From Rhizophagus sp. LPA8_4_AMF (lineage: Eukaryota; Glomeromycota; Glomeromycetes; Glomerales; Glomeraceae), in assembly GCA_021464525.1 (NCBI GenBank), contig JADRCO010001026.1, positions 1 through 23,433 of the forward strand: a DNA stretch of 23,433 nucleotides, in the 5' to 3' direction. The position numbers and the translations under genes are program-made. Shown here piece after piece: positions 9,094-17,940 of this stretch. The stretch's first letter is position 1; every line of letters starts with the position of its first letter. Below the pieces are notes generated by a model. That model had not been told where the DNA came from. It did not search any database and saw only the letters and a list, made by a program, of their open reading frames with translations.

Positions 9094-9374
9094 TAAATCC
9101 TTCCTTCAAATAGAAAGTTAATTGGTAAGCAGTTTATTTATAAAGTTTTGCAATATCTTTTTCTATTTGCTCTTTTTAAAATATAGATTTTCTTCGCTTC
9201 TGAAGAATTCATAGTTAGAAAAAGTGCACATATTACAACCAATTTGAGGATTATTATTTTTTTATTTTTTGTTGTTTCTGTTGATGAGCTCCGGTTCGGC
9301 GAATCCTCATAGTGTTTTCCTATTTGTTTGTCGAGAGGAATATTAGAGAATCATCCCGTTTTAGATTCGTAATG

Positions 9375-9775
9375 TTCAAGAAGAGTATCGCTTTCGGTTT
9401 ATGATATTTGTAATTCGAGTGTACCAGTTTGTATTCTACACCAACTTTTAATGTTAATTCTTTAAAAAATTTCTAATTAATTTTTCCGTAAGATTTTACT
9501 GATTTCTTTGGGATTGGTATTAAGTATTGTTTATTAATTCCATGTTTTCACAAAAATTTCTGATAATATTTAGTAAACCAAATTTACCAATTTGATTTGT
9601 ATAAATTATATTGAAATTAGAAAGTTTTGATTTTTTGATCTCGGGAAAATTCGTCCGCTTTTTTTTTGTTATCAATTTTTCTTTTCAAATAAAATTAAAA
9701 GATTGTCCAATTCGTCTTTATTTTCAGAGCGGACTTGTAAGCTAACTTATTCAAATTAGTTGCCAGTGACTCTTG
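9375..9775 (-). pseudogene. HMG-box pseudogene (copy C)
   Basis: Third minus-strand relative of the two intact HMG-box genes, split across frames. Recognisable pieces in order are: KLAYKSAL near 9730 (N-terminal region), FNIIYTNQIGKFGLLNIIRN (about 9555-9620), INKQYLIPIPKK (about 9505-9540), and FFKELTLKVGVEYKLVHSNY (about 9400-9465). The last corresponds to the FFEELALEVKKEHDTMYPSY end of copy B. At least three frameshifts and stops are present, and the start Met is lost. The next ~130 bases upstream (9790-9920) also resemble the upstream DNA of copy B. No protease remnant is seen beside it. Confidence 0.75.
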
Positions 9776-10360
9776 AATGATAATTTTTTTTTGTCGTTGA
9801 TTATTACTCTTTTTTTTAAAAAAATAGAATCATTATCGGTCTTGAATCTTGATTACTGAGATCAATATTTAAAAAATTCATAAAGACACGATTGGCTCAT
9901 TTTTTAGGGAAAAAGTGAGCTTTTTTTGTGAATAGTAATAAAGTGCTGTTTGTCATTCTTCACAGATAAAGTTAAAAATAACTGAACAAAACCGTGAAAA
10001 ATACAACAAGGTTTGCATTTTAATGTCGAAATGCATATTTTAAAAGCGAAATAATAGTACAAAACGACAAGCAAATAATATTTTTCTATTTAAAATTGGC
10101 TGTCTAATCACAATCATGTGATATATTGCAATCACATGATTCGCGCAATATTTTGACTGCTAAAATTTCGTTAGTATAGATAAAAATCATGTGACAAAAT
10201 TTCATTGACTCGAGTTTCAGGAAAATAAAAACAAATTTGCATATAAGAATTTTTTTTATTTTCTGTTATAAATGAAGTCTGATGTTATTATTACTATATG
10301 GTAGTACAATACGATAACAACATAACAATATATGTAACATTTAAAAGAATTTTAAAATAA
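9776..10360. other. Intergenic; CATGTGAT inverted repeat
   Basis: No gene was seen. AATCATGTGAT (10112-10122) and ATCACATGATT (10131-10141) form a perfect 11-bp inverted repeat with an 8-base loop, and another ATCATGTGA lies near 10187. These may be sites for a bHLH-type factor upstream of a lost gene, or a transposon end. Confidence 0.4.
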
Positions 10361-10364
10361 GCTT

Positions 10365-10838
10365 TTATTCCTCAGGAATAATTTCCCACAATTGGTGAGA
10401 GTCAGAAACTTTTTCTTTCACAATAACTTTTCCATCATCTGCTGTTGCACAATCAAGAATTAGTGAACGTTGTCTGTAGTGACAAATGCGAAAAGAAAGT
10501 GGCTTAGGATGAGGTTTGAATTGCCATAGCGCCTCTTGTGAGGGATCAGCACCACCATAAAATTTAACAGTGAGTTGTTTGTCAAGACCATTGTCTTGGA
10601 CGTATTCGCCAAAAAGACCAACGAAGGGAGAGATTGTAAAATGGTTGTCTTCTTTACGATGAATAGTCCAGCCAACACTGTCTTCTGGTTCTAAAGTAAC
10701 ACCAACACCACGACGATTTACCCAGAAAAGACCATTGACGATTGATCGAATTTTCACTCTACGGTTGGTGGGTATTTGTTGACTTAAAGCAACAGCAATA
10801 AGGGTGGTTAAAAGGAACAGAAGATAGATAAATTTCAT
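10365..10838 (-). CDS. Small secreted beta-trefoil-like protein
   Basis: Encodes 157 residues from the ATG at 10836-10838. An upstream in-frame ATG (10922) overlaps the TATA box, so it is rejected as the start. Residues 1-20 are a clear signal peptide (MKFIYLLFLLTTLIAVALSQ). The mature part is about 137 residues. It has three similar blocks that each end in an aromatic motif (VGWTIH, ALWQFKP, HQLWEI) with hydrophobic strand words between (HFTISPF, FRICHY, LILDC). This spacing suggests a beta-trefoil of the ricin-B/fungal lectin kind. Two cysteines (119, 130) could pair. It would act outside the cell; a sugar ligand or role at the plant interface is inference only. AATAAA overlaps the stop codon. 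The overlapping 72-codon frame at 10460 is a shadow. Confidence 0.75.
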   Translation of the reverse strand: MKFIYLLFLLTTLIAVALSQQIPTNRRVKIRSIVNGLFWVNRRGVGVTLEPEDSVGWTIHRKEDNHFTISPFVGLFGEYVQDNGLDKQLTVKFYGGADPSQEALWQFKPHPKPLSFRICHYRQRSLILDCATADDGKVIVKEKVSDSHQLWEIIPEE

Positions 10839-10911
10839 TTTGATTTTCTGTTGATTTCTACTTTTTTTTCTATATTTTTTTTTTTTTTTCAAACGGTGTG
10901 GATTTAAGGCA

Positions 10912-10919
10912 TATTTATA
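10912..10919 (-). promoter_or_regulatory. TATA box of the secreted protein gene
   Basis: The minus strand reads TATAAATA, 74 bases upstream of the chosen ATG. A start of transcription some 30 bases downstream would give a 5' leader of about 45 bases. This supports the inner ATG over the one at 10922. Confidence 0.55.
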
Positions 10920-10922
10920 CAT

Positions 10923-11690
10923 ATAAAACTCGATATAGAGTCTTAATGCTTAACGAAGTCGAGTCTGAATGCTTAGATTCAGTTACTCGAAGAGAATTTT
11001 CTCATCTAAAAGAATTATTGGTGTTTAGGCTACAGGATTAAATATTAGCATGCTATTGGTTGTCAGTAGCAAGCTTTGAAAGATGAGGCTTTGAATAGAT
11101 GACAAAGTATCTGGTGTTTTTTTGCTATGTATTGTTCGTCTGAACCGGTTATAGAGCTACGCCATCTTAATAAGCATCATAGCGTTACATTATCAATTAT
11201 ATAATAGCTTAGCAGGCTTTGTAATGTTTGAGGAGATTTCTAAACTTTTGCTATGTGCTGTTTGGTCTATGTCGTACGCTACGTGTTCGATTATACTTTT
11301 AATAGGAAAGTTTTCAATTTAAATTTTATTTTTGCGAAAAAATCACAAGCACGTGATCTGTTGTGGCGACTTAATTTTGATTGGTTTGATCTTGTGTAAA
11401 CTTATACATGGGGCGATGGGGCGTAATTACCCCTGATATTTCACCAATTCGGCATTACGGCGGCGTAATATGTTACACCAACATCGATTCAAACGAAATG
11501 AATTACGCCGGCGTAATGCGGTCATATGAATATTATTTTAACCAAATTTGATTTTTTTACGAGGTTTTTTTTTTTCATTAAGAATATCTTAGAATACTCC
11601 CAAAGAATATTATTCTATTTTTAATATGAGATAGCATACATAAAAAAATTTATTTTGGAATATTTTTCTAAAAAAGTATTTATTGATATT
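10923..11690. other. Intergenic; contains GC-rich inverted repeat
   Basis: No gene was seen. The only notable structure is the GGCGTAAT inverted repeat at 11417-11519 (own entry). The rest is unique AT-rich sequence with a CACGTG at 11351-11356. Confidence 0.3.
11417..11519. repeat. GGCGTAAT-type inverted repeat, CpG-rich
   Basis: GCATTACGGCGGCGTAAT (11452-11469) is mirrored by ATTACGCCGGCGTAATGC (11502-11519) with one mismatch and a 32-base spacer. Just left lies the palindrome GGGGCGTAATTACCCC (11418-11433). The block is far richer in CpG than its surroundings. It is probably the end of a small inverted-repeat transposon; no target duplication could be fixed. Confidence 0.6.
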
Positions 11691-12003
11691 ACTTTCGAAG
11701 AATGGCTAATCGGAAAAAATGGAAAAAAATATAATCACGAAATCAACCATTTTAAGTGAAAAGATGATAACAAAAATTCTATTATTAAAGAAATTATAGA
11801 ACCGAATTTTTATAATGGTAGTATATGTTTGCAAATATTTCTTAAGAATCTATTGCCTCAAAAGTAAGCGAAATGCAACCTAATAATTTACGTGAAATTT
11901 GGATTAGGATAAGTACGGTATTATGGGAAATCAAATTATTAATTAACGAACATAATCGTATTTTTAAAAATTTAAAGAGCACCTACTTAATTTATGGTGT
12001 ATA
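11690..12003 (+). pseudogene. HMG-box-like relic, plus strand
   Basis: A plus-strand frame reads ITFEEWLIGKNGKKYN, a stop, then KEIIEPNFYNGSI (11690-11875). After a frameshift it continues MQPNNLREIWIRISTVLWEI and EHNRIFKNLKS to a stop near 12003. ISTVLWE followed by an FKNL-type word matches helix 2 of the HMG boxes here (ISTILWKELS...FFEEL). The KxEHxxxYP end is missing. It is oriented opposite to the other copies and more distant, so it comes from another member of the family. The upstream part is unrecognised. Confidence 0.4.
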
Positions 12004-12004
12004 A

Positions 12005-12770
12005 AGACAAGGCGTCGCTTAAAAAAACCATTTATTAAGCTTAGAAATAATTCAAATGAACTCAGTAAAGTCTACTTGTTTTTATAAATAACTGTCAATA
12101 ATTACAAACAAATTAATTTTAGATTAAAATTAAATAAACGCTTTCATTTTTATTATTTTACATAATTTACACTGAATCTATTTCTATGATTTTCTGTCCT
12201 AAACAGAATTTAGTGGAGAGCCCAATCACTAATTCTCAATTTTTTTTAATTCTTCTCTGTTAGTTTAAAATCTAATTTAACATCTTGTAGTTTCACAAAA
12301 ATATTTTATATTTTAAGTAAAATCATACATAATGTAATGTATATAAAAAGTTCCTCTAAAATAAATTACACATACATATTTAATCCTAAATCTATAATTC
12401 TACATCAATGTATTTCTTTTCAATATTTCATCGTTGTAACCCTCAACACTTGGTTATGTTATATTCTGGTTAATTCGATTAATCAGAAAATCAATACGTC
12501 AACGCTGATAAATTTATACCTCTTTGTGCCTGGAAGTATTTAAATTTACTATAGATATTTAATTCTTCGCGTTAAACGAAAGATTAAATTTGAGTGGTAA
12601 GCGAATTTGAAATTTTTCATTAAAATAAGATAAAGTATATATTGTACATGTATCAGATTTATGCTAAAAATATCATAATAAGGAACTTGGTTTAAATTAT
12701 TCAATTAATGATTGTCATGAAGAAATATTATCAGTATTAATATTATACTTTTGTATCTAAATTAAGGGGT
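12005..12770. other. Intergenic, 3' side of the intact protease
   Basis: No gene was seen. The 68-codon plus-strand frame at 12337 has no recognisable motif. ATATAAAAAGTTCCTCT at about 12342 recalls 5025-5043 beside copy A. Confidence 0.3.
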
Positions 12771-12774
12771 ATCT

Positions 12775-14391
12775 TTAGCTTGATGGAGATGATGATGATG
12801 AGTGAGATGAAATAGTTGTTAATGTAATGGAATCAGAAGAAAAGCAAATATCTACATTAAGTGCCTCAATGATAGCAAAATAAGGTGAAGCAATAGCAAA
12901 TGTTTGATTTGGTGTTTTCAATTTTGCGTGAAGGATACCCAAAGCTTTCCCCTTTTTATCAACAACACTTGCTCCTGAATCTCCACATTCAAACTCTCCA
13001 GGTTTAAATAGAAATGCCAATTGTCGATCAAACCATTCAGTAGGAAAACATTTTTTACGTCTCTGACAAATTTCAGAGTCCACATGTGATTTCATATATC
13101 CGATAAAGATTCCTTGATCTAAATTATCATAAAAAGGGATATTTTTTTCCATTGCTAATCTTTTTGCGATTTTAATGCTTTCGACTGTCAAGCTGCAAGC
13201 AATAGCTTGACTAGCGGGGAACAAATATCCAAAAGTAAGGCCTGTAGTTCGTCCAACTTTAAAGATTTCAGTTTCAGAGTTAAGATTTTTTATATTATTT
13301 ATATCATTTAGATCATAGGTACCCTCCAAACAAGTAGGAAAGTCCGTTGATGGTATTGAAAATTTTTTTGGACATAATGTACGATTTTCATTATCAAACA
13401 CACAAAATCCGGCATCAATACCATATTTTTTTCCATGTTCTACAGAGAAAAAGTTTTTTCGCATACCCCTTGCATAAGTAGCTAAAGTTGAATTCTTTTC
13501 TCTTGCTCTTTTAAGTTTATTCTCTTCAAGTTCAATATCATACATAATCGATTCATAATCATCCCTATTTATTCCTGGTTCTTTTGATAGTTTACACAAT
13601 TCATCCAGCTTCCTTTTTGGTTCAAACAAATCTTTATATGAAGGTTGATAAGCAGTAGCACCATTTTCAAAACCTGTTTCATTAAACTTGAGTACATGCT
13701 CACATGAAATAATCCCAAATCGATTTGAATTTTTTTCACAAGCAACAGCACTAAGTGTTCCAGTTGTATTTAGAGTTTCATTTGATCCTATACCTATACT
13801 TGATCCCAACTTAACATCTCCTTGATAACGTCGACAATAATCTCCACAAGGTGTTGCAACACATGCTTCAACAACATCTACTGAAAAGCCACAAATTTTC
13901 TCTGGAAATATTTCATCACACCCACGGCGTAAAATACCCTTTTGACGAACATATAATATAATCGCTGGTATATTAGTTAATTTTCCCTTAGTACGCTTAT
14001 ATCCAGTGCCTATACCAACTAGATTATAATGTTTTTCACGAAATGATAATCCCAATTCATTATCTAAGGCTTCATCAAAACTCTCTTCCAAATCTTGTGG
14101 AATTTTTATTGAGTTTGGTAATGGATCATCAAAACTAATTAATTTTTCTTCTTCTGCAATAAAATTAATTACTTGATTGTCTGTAATTGTTTCTGTTTTT
14201 GCATATGAATTGTGTAAACCACGAGTAACTACATAAACATGCCAATTAATAATACCTTTAAGACGTTCTTCAACAGGTTGACCCCAAAATATATCTACAA
14301 CATCATCCTTCATATACAGATCACAAAGACGAGTTTCAAGTGCATCATTCCAAAATATGGAATTACTTATTTCTGCGTTAAACAAACCCAA
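12775..14391 (-). CDS. Trypsin-fold His/Asp/Ser protease-like protein (copy B)
   Basis: Open frame of 538 codons. The C-terminal two thirds is a trypsin-like fold with all triad positions visible: His232 in GIISCEHVLKF, Asp326 in GIDAGFCVF, Ser472 in ECGDSGASV. KVGRTTGLTFG (378-388) is typical of NAL1-like and other intracellular trypsin-fold proteins. An N-terminal domain (about 20-180) holds LVGIGTGYKRTKG and NIPAIILYVRQKG. There is no signal peptide, so it is probably intracellular; substrate unknown. The tail is Ser-rich. The 5' end is unresolved: position 14391 is TTG, no in-frame ATG precedes it before a stop, and the first ATG is codon 27 (14313). A spliced start using the 14373-14465 intron is possible. 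It lies 189 bases downstream of the HMG-box gene on the same strand; copy A repeats this order. Confidence 0.78.
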   Translation of the reverse strand: MGLFNAEISNSIFWNDALETRLCDLYMKDDVVDIFWGQPVEERLKGIINWHVYVVTRGLHNSYAKTETITDNQVINFIAEEEKLISFDDPLPNSIKIPQDLEESFDEALDNELGLSFREKHYNLVGIGTGYKRTKGKLTNIPAIILYVRQKGILRRGCDEIFPEKICGFSVDVVEACVATPCGDYCRRYQGDVKLGSSIGIGSNETLNTTGTLSAVACEKNSNRFGIISCEHVLKFNETGFENGATAYQPSYKDLFEPKRKLDELCKLSKEPGINRDDYESIMYDIELEENKLKRAREKNSTLATYARGMRKNFFSVEHGKKYGIDAGFCVFDNENRTLCPKKFSIPSTDFPTCLEGTYDLNDINNIKNLNSETEIFKVGRTTGLTFGYLFPASQAIACSLTVESIKIAKRLAMEKNIPFYDNLDQGIFIGYMKSHVDSEICQRRKKCFPTEWFDRQLAFLFKPGEFECGDSGASVVDKKGKALGILHAKLKTPNQTFAIASPYFAIIEALNVDICFSSDSITLTTISSHSSSSSPSS

Positions 14392-14465
14392 AAGAATATT
14401 ATTAGCAAATTGTGGAATGTATGTTCAAAACAAAAAACTAATTTTTTGTTGAGTATGTTATTCAC
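14373..14465 (-). other. Candidate intron in the 5' region of the protease gene
   Basis: On the minus strand CCAG/GTGAAT at 14465 and TTTAACGCAG at 14373 would bound a 93-base intron, with a GCTAAT branch-like word upstream of the acceptor. Splicing joins ACTGATATTAATAAACCAG (14466-14486) in frame to the conserved EISNSIFW segment. That upstream frame also lacks an ATG before a stop, so at least one further 5' exon would be needed. TTTTTATAG directly precedes 14486 and could be its acceptor. Confidence 0.35.
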
Positions 14466-14580
14466 CTGGTTTATTAATATCAGTGACTATAAAAAGAAAG
14501 AAGAGAAAAGAATTAGTAAATATAAATATGATAAATCTTTATTAAATATGTCTTAAACTAAATTAATATATTAAAGATAG

Positions 14581-15438
14581 TTAAAAATAAATTTTAATAA
14601 ATATGTAATAACAACCATTATAAGTACTATTGATGTATAGAGAGGTAAAAGGCGAAACTTCTCGAAATTTTGGACTATCATTAAATTCTTCGTAATTATC
14701 TTCATCCATTTGTTCATCAAATTCATCATTTTCATATTGAGTAGTAACAGACACATGAGCAGTTGTACTATTCATAGGGGAAGAGATTGATTTGTAAGCT
14801 GGATCTTCATCGTCAGATTCGTCTTCAGAAATATCTTCATCATCAAGTCCTTCATGAGTTTGTTCATCATATTCTTCAACTTCATGAGTCTGTTCATTAT
14901 CAAGTTCTTCATGACGAGAGACAAGCGTGTTATTCATAGGAGGAGGAATACAATCAACTGGTTTTGTTTTAGATTTATCAGGGTCAAATTCTTTAAATTT
15001 AATGCGGTTGCTTGGATTTCTTTTGGGCTGAAAATTATAGGATGGATACATCGTATCATGTTCCTTTTTAACTTCTAAAGCTAATTCTTCGAAAAATTTC
15101 TGATGTACAGTTGACAATTCTTTCCACAAAATAGTACTAATCTTTTTGGAGATTGGTACTAATTTTTGTTTATTAATTCCATGTTCATCACAAAATTTCC
15201 TGATTATGTCTAATAAGCCAAACTTTCCCAATTGATTGGTGTAGATTATATTCGAATTTGAAGGTCGTTTGATCGAATTTGAGCCTTTTTTGATTTTTTT
15301 GTTAGCTTGCAATAACTCTTTGGCCTTTGGCATCTCATCATTATCGATTGCATTCCTAAGTAAGTTTAAAACTTCCACCATTTTATCTTTATTTTCATCA
15401 TAAGCTAGTATAGTCCATTTATCCAATTCTTGTGTCAT
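14581..15438 (-). CDS. MATA-type HMG-box protein with acidic region (copy B)
   Basis: Likely nuclear DNA-binding protein of 285 residues from an ATG. The HMG box spans about 56-140: IKRPSNSNIIYTNQLGKFG, then KKISTILWKELS, then LEVKKEHDTMYPSYNFQPKR. The stretch GLLDIIRKFC....INKQKLVPISKKIS is nearly identical to copy A, so the two diverged within this family. A strongly acidic Glu/Asp segment (178-212) could act in activation or as a charge shield; copy A has a SYE repeat further along instead. The last residues (NGCYYIFIKIYF) read through bases that in copy A lie beyond the stop in another frame. The order HMG-box then protease on the same strand matches copy A. A plus-strand frame at 14854 and minus-strand 14571-14756 are shadows. 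Confidence 0.85.
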   Translation of the reverse strand: MTQELDKWTILAYDENKDKMVEVLNLLRNAIDNDEMPKAKELLQANKKIKKGSNSIKRPSNSNIIYTNQLGKFGLLDIIRKFCDEHGINKQKLVPISKKISTILWKELSTVHQKFFEELALEVKKEHDTMYPSYNFQPKRNPSNRIKFKEFDPDKSKTKPVDCIPPPMNNTLVSRHEELDNEQTHEVEEYDEQTHEGLDDEDISEDESDDEDPAYKSISSPMNSTTAHVSVTTQYENDEFDEQMDEDNYEEFNDSPKFREVSPFTSLYINSTYNGCYYIFIKIYF

Positions 15439-15477
15439 TGTTAATATGTCCCAATACTTTTTATAGAAAATTGTTGT

Positions 15478-15633
15478 TTCTTTTTTAAAGATAGAGGCGT
15501 TAAAAGACTTGATACCAATAGAGGTGGTACTTCTCTTTAATAAAGAAGTAGCGTCAGGATTGATCTTTGACCCTAAAAATGTTAATCACTTTCTTTAAGA
15601 AAGAAGTAATGCAATGGAGTTAACCTTGACCCT
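15478..15633 (-). repeat. Three degenerate tandem repeats upstream of HMG-box copy B
   Basis: Units at 15529-15574 and 15588-15633 (46 bases each, 59 apart) share ACTTTCTTTAATAAAGAAGTA and a TTGACCCT end. A weaker third unit starts at 15478 (TTTCTTTTTTAAAGATAGAGGCG). Each holds an AT-rich palindrome (CTTTAATAAAG, TTTCTTAAAGAAA-like). They sit 40-195 bases upstream of the start codon, so they may be promoter elements. Confidence 0.55.
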
Positions 15634-15639
15634 TTATAT

Positions 15640-16420
15640 TTAAAGAGATAATTAAAAAAAAGCAAAAATGTCGAGCTAAATTTAATCGGGATTTTCACTT
15701 TTTGATTTTTAAGATCGGTATTTCTTCATGAAATTACAAAGTGCAATTGTTTATATTTATATGATTTGTAAATACAATTAAATGCAATATTTGTTATTTT
15801 TTTTTTTTTTTATAATGATATGTAAAAAGTATATATATATATATACATTTGGAAATTTAGTTATCAACCATATGTCGAGCGGAGTAACGGAAAAATTTCA
15901 TCAAAATTGGTAACTGCACCGGAGTTTGAAAATCTCATTGATTTTGTATGGAAATTTCCTTTTTAAATTTTTTACGTCTTGTACAAATTCCTACTTTAAA
16001 AAATGGAATGTTTTCAAGGAATAATTCCTAATCTATTTTTCTATTTTTAACGTAAGAAACAAAGTTTGGAAATTTCTCATACTTATTTTAATCATTTTAA
16101 TAAAGATGAGGATCGAACATGAGAGAAAAAAGAAAAAAGAATTAAACTGATTCTAAAAATATTTTATTGACGATAAAAGGAGTTTTTGGTTTATTTTTTT
16201 TTTAAAAAAAAAATCGGTTAACGGGAATTCTTTTAATTGAACAAGTTTTTCATTATTAATAACGTCAATGATGCTATATAATACTATGTATAAATTTGCA
16301 TAAATTGCACAACCGCTTAAACCGGTGTATAATAATTTTATTGGATTCATTATCTGTTATTTAATCTTTTTAAAAAGTATTATTATTTATTATTATTTAT
16401 TTCTTTATTTATATTTAAAT
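15640..16420. repeat. Copy B upstream region, part of the duplicated block
   Basis: No gene was seen. It matches copy A blocks in the same order: TA repeat 15828-15846, CCGGAGTTTG (15927) with GCGGAGTTTG (7389), GATTCTAAAAATATTTT (16150) with 7586, GGGAATTCTTTTAATTGAA (16223) with 7687, and TTTGCATAAATTG (16294) with 8140. Similarity stops near 16320. The 65-codon minus-strand frame at 16153 is not supported. Confidence 0.55.
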
Positions 16421-17390
16421 ATTTTCTACTGTAAAATATGATAAGAAAATAGAAATGTAATAATAATAATAATAATCAGTTAAGAAAAATTAATTACTGA
16501 TAGAAAAAGTTATTGAGATTTTAATTTGTAAGCAGCTTTTTACAAAAGGTTAATAATAAGAAAAGTTCTTTTTCTTATTGTATTTTAACTTTAGATACTA
16601 TTTTAATTTCAATATGTAGTGAACCGGTTTTTTTTAAAAAAAAATCATCCAATTTTGGTATTTCGTGACATTTCAAAGGTCGCATATTATGTCAATTGAT
16701 CATTTATGTATCATACGACTATTTTTATAATCACATTTTTCTTTCGGTGTGTGTGACTATTCAAGATATAAAAGTACGTGCGAACATCAACGTTCATGCA
16801 CAAGCAGTGTCATTCTTGATATATAAAAATAAAAATAAATACTGTATATGTCAAGAATCATACTATTTTTTGTTTCGCACGTGACATTGTGCGCAACTAT
16901 TAATGATCTTATAATATGTTATAAAATTAAATAAATTTGTGGACAACATATTCGGTTCATTAATAACGTCAACACATTGAACTATAAGATGAATTCAACT
17001 TCATATGTTCTGCAACTTGCTTTTTTATTACGACTCCCACATTTGAGCAACTAAAAATCCTTGATATACTGTATCTTTCAATATTAGAAAGATTATTTGA
17101 ATCGGTATTAATTCTATCTAGTACATGTGAATGAAACGGTTCGGTGACTTTGGAGGTTTTGATGAGTTCATTTGCTTTTCAATACGCTTATTTCTTGTTC
17201 TCTCGTTTCCTTCAGCTCTCATTTTCTTTTTGTCTTGTTTCATGATGTAATTTTTTATCTCATTATTATCATTAATGTATATTTATTACCATCACCTTCT
17301 GCTTCTGGTGCTACGAATATAGTTTTAACTGGAGAAACAGGAGAAATAGAGATAGGTATTGGAATTACACATCCTCTAAATTTGAAGGTT
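16420..17390. other. Intergenic; hairpin near 16812
   Basis: No gene was seen. CATTCTTGATATATA (16811-16825) and TATATGTCAAGAATCA (16845-16860) form an imperfect stem, flanked by CGTGCGAAC (16775) and GTTTCGCACGTG (16872), which are also mirrored. It may be a foldback element of about 110 bases. AAT microsatellite at 16459-16476. Frames at 16696 and 17172 lack recognisable motifs. Confidence 0.35.
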
Positions 17391-17940
17391 GAAGTCTAAG
17401 CGTAGATACTCGTCACGTGGAAATGGATCATGAAGCTTGGCAACGGTTATGTTCGCTGGTACCCGAGTACTTGGAAGCTCAAAGAATGAAAGGAACGTAA
17501 ATGTGAAGAAGGTCTACTGGCTCCTTATTCAGGCGACAAATCGTTTGTAGAATTCAACTTAGTCAAAAGTTGGAAATACTACATACTGTACAAGGAGGAA
17601 AAACGTACGGAATACTTTATTTTGAAACTCACCAATATCTATGTGAGGCCCTGCTAAGAGATCAACCGATAAAGTTATTGGCTACCAACCTACTTCTCCT
17701 AAATATAAAACCAAGAATCCTTCTCCTGATAAATCAGTCCCACTAAATTCTCTTCCAAACCTGTGAAAGAGATCGAAGAAGAAATCTTCTTCAAACAATT
17801 TTAAAACCACAAGGCATAAAAGCCTCCAAATCCACACGGTGTCTCGTTAAAATCATTGTTGACGTTATTGCAACACCTCGAATTGGAAGAGACGAAAAAC
17901 TATTAGTGCACCGCTGCTAAATAAGTAATTTTGATTTTTT
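17390..17940 (+). pseudogene. Frameshifted transposon-like coding relic, higher G+C
   Basis: Base composition is clearly less AT-rich than around it. Short plus-strand frames look coding but change phase: MDHEAWQRLCSLVPEYLEAQ (17423), GLLAPYSGDKSFVEF then KSWKYYILYKEE (17509-17655), YQPTSPKYKTKNPSPDKSVP (17680-17740), and ILKPQGIKASKSTR then IIVDVIATPRIGR ending at 17921. The SPKYKTKNPSPDK word suits a disordered linker of a gag- or ORF1-like protein. The family is not established. A tail of about 190 bases with similar composition follows. Confidence 0.4.

Noticed and set aside
10839..10922. N-terminal extension of the secreted protein from the ATG at 10922
   Set aside because: It would place a Lys-rich stretch before the signal peptide, and the ATG lies at the TATA box upstream of the expected transcription start.
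13569..13751. 60-codon minus-strand ORF
   Set aside because: Out-of-phase shadow inside the protease frame.
14239..14556. 105-codon plus-strand ORF
   Set aside because: Antisense to the protease 5' end and intergenic region; no motif, while the minus strand has conserved domains.
17172..17399. 75-codon plus-strand ORF as a membrane protein
   Set aside because: Hydrophobic start results from T-rich DNA; no conserved motif, and the better coding texture downstream is in other frames.
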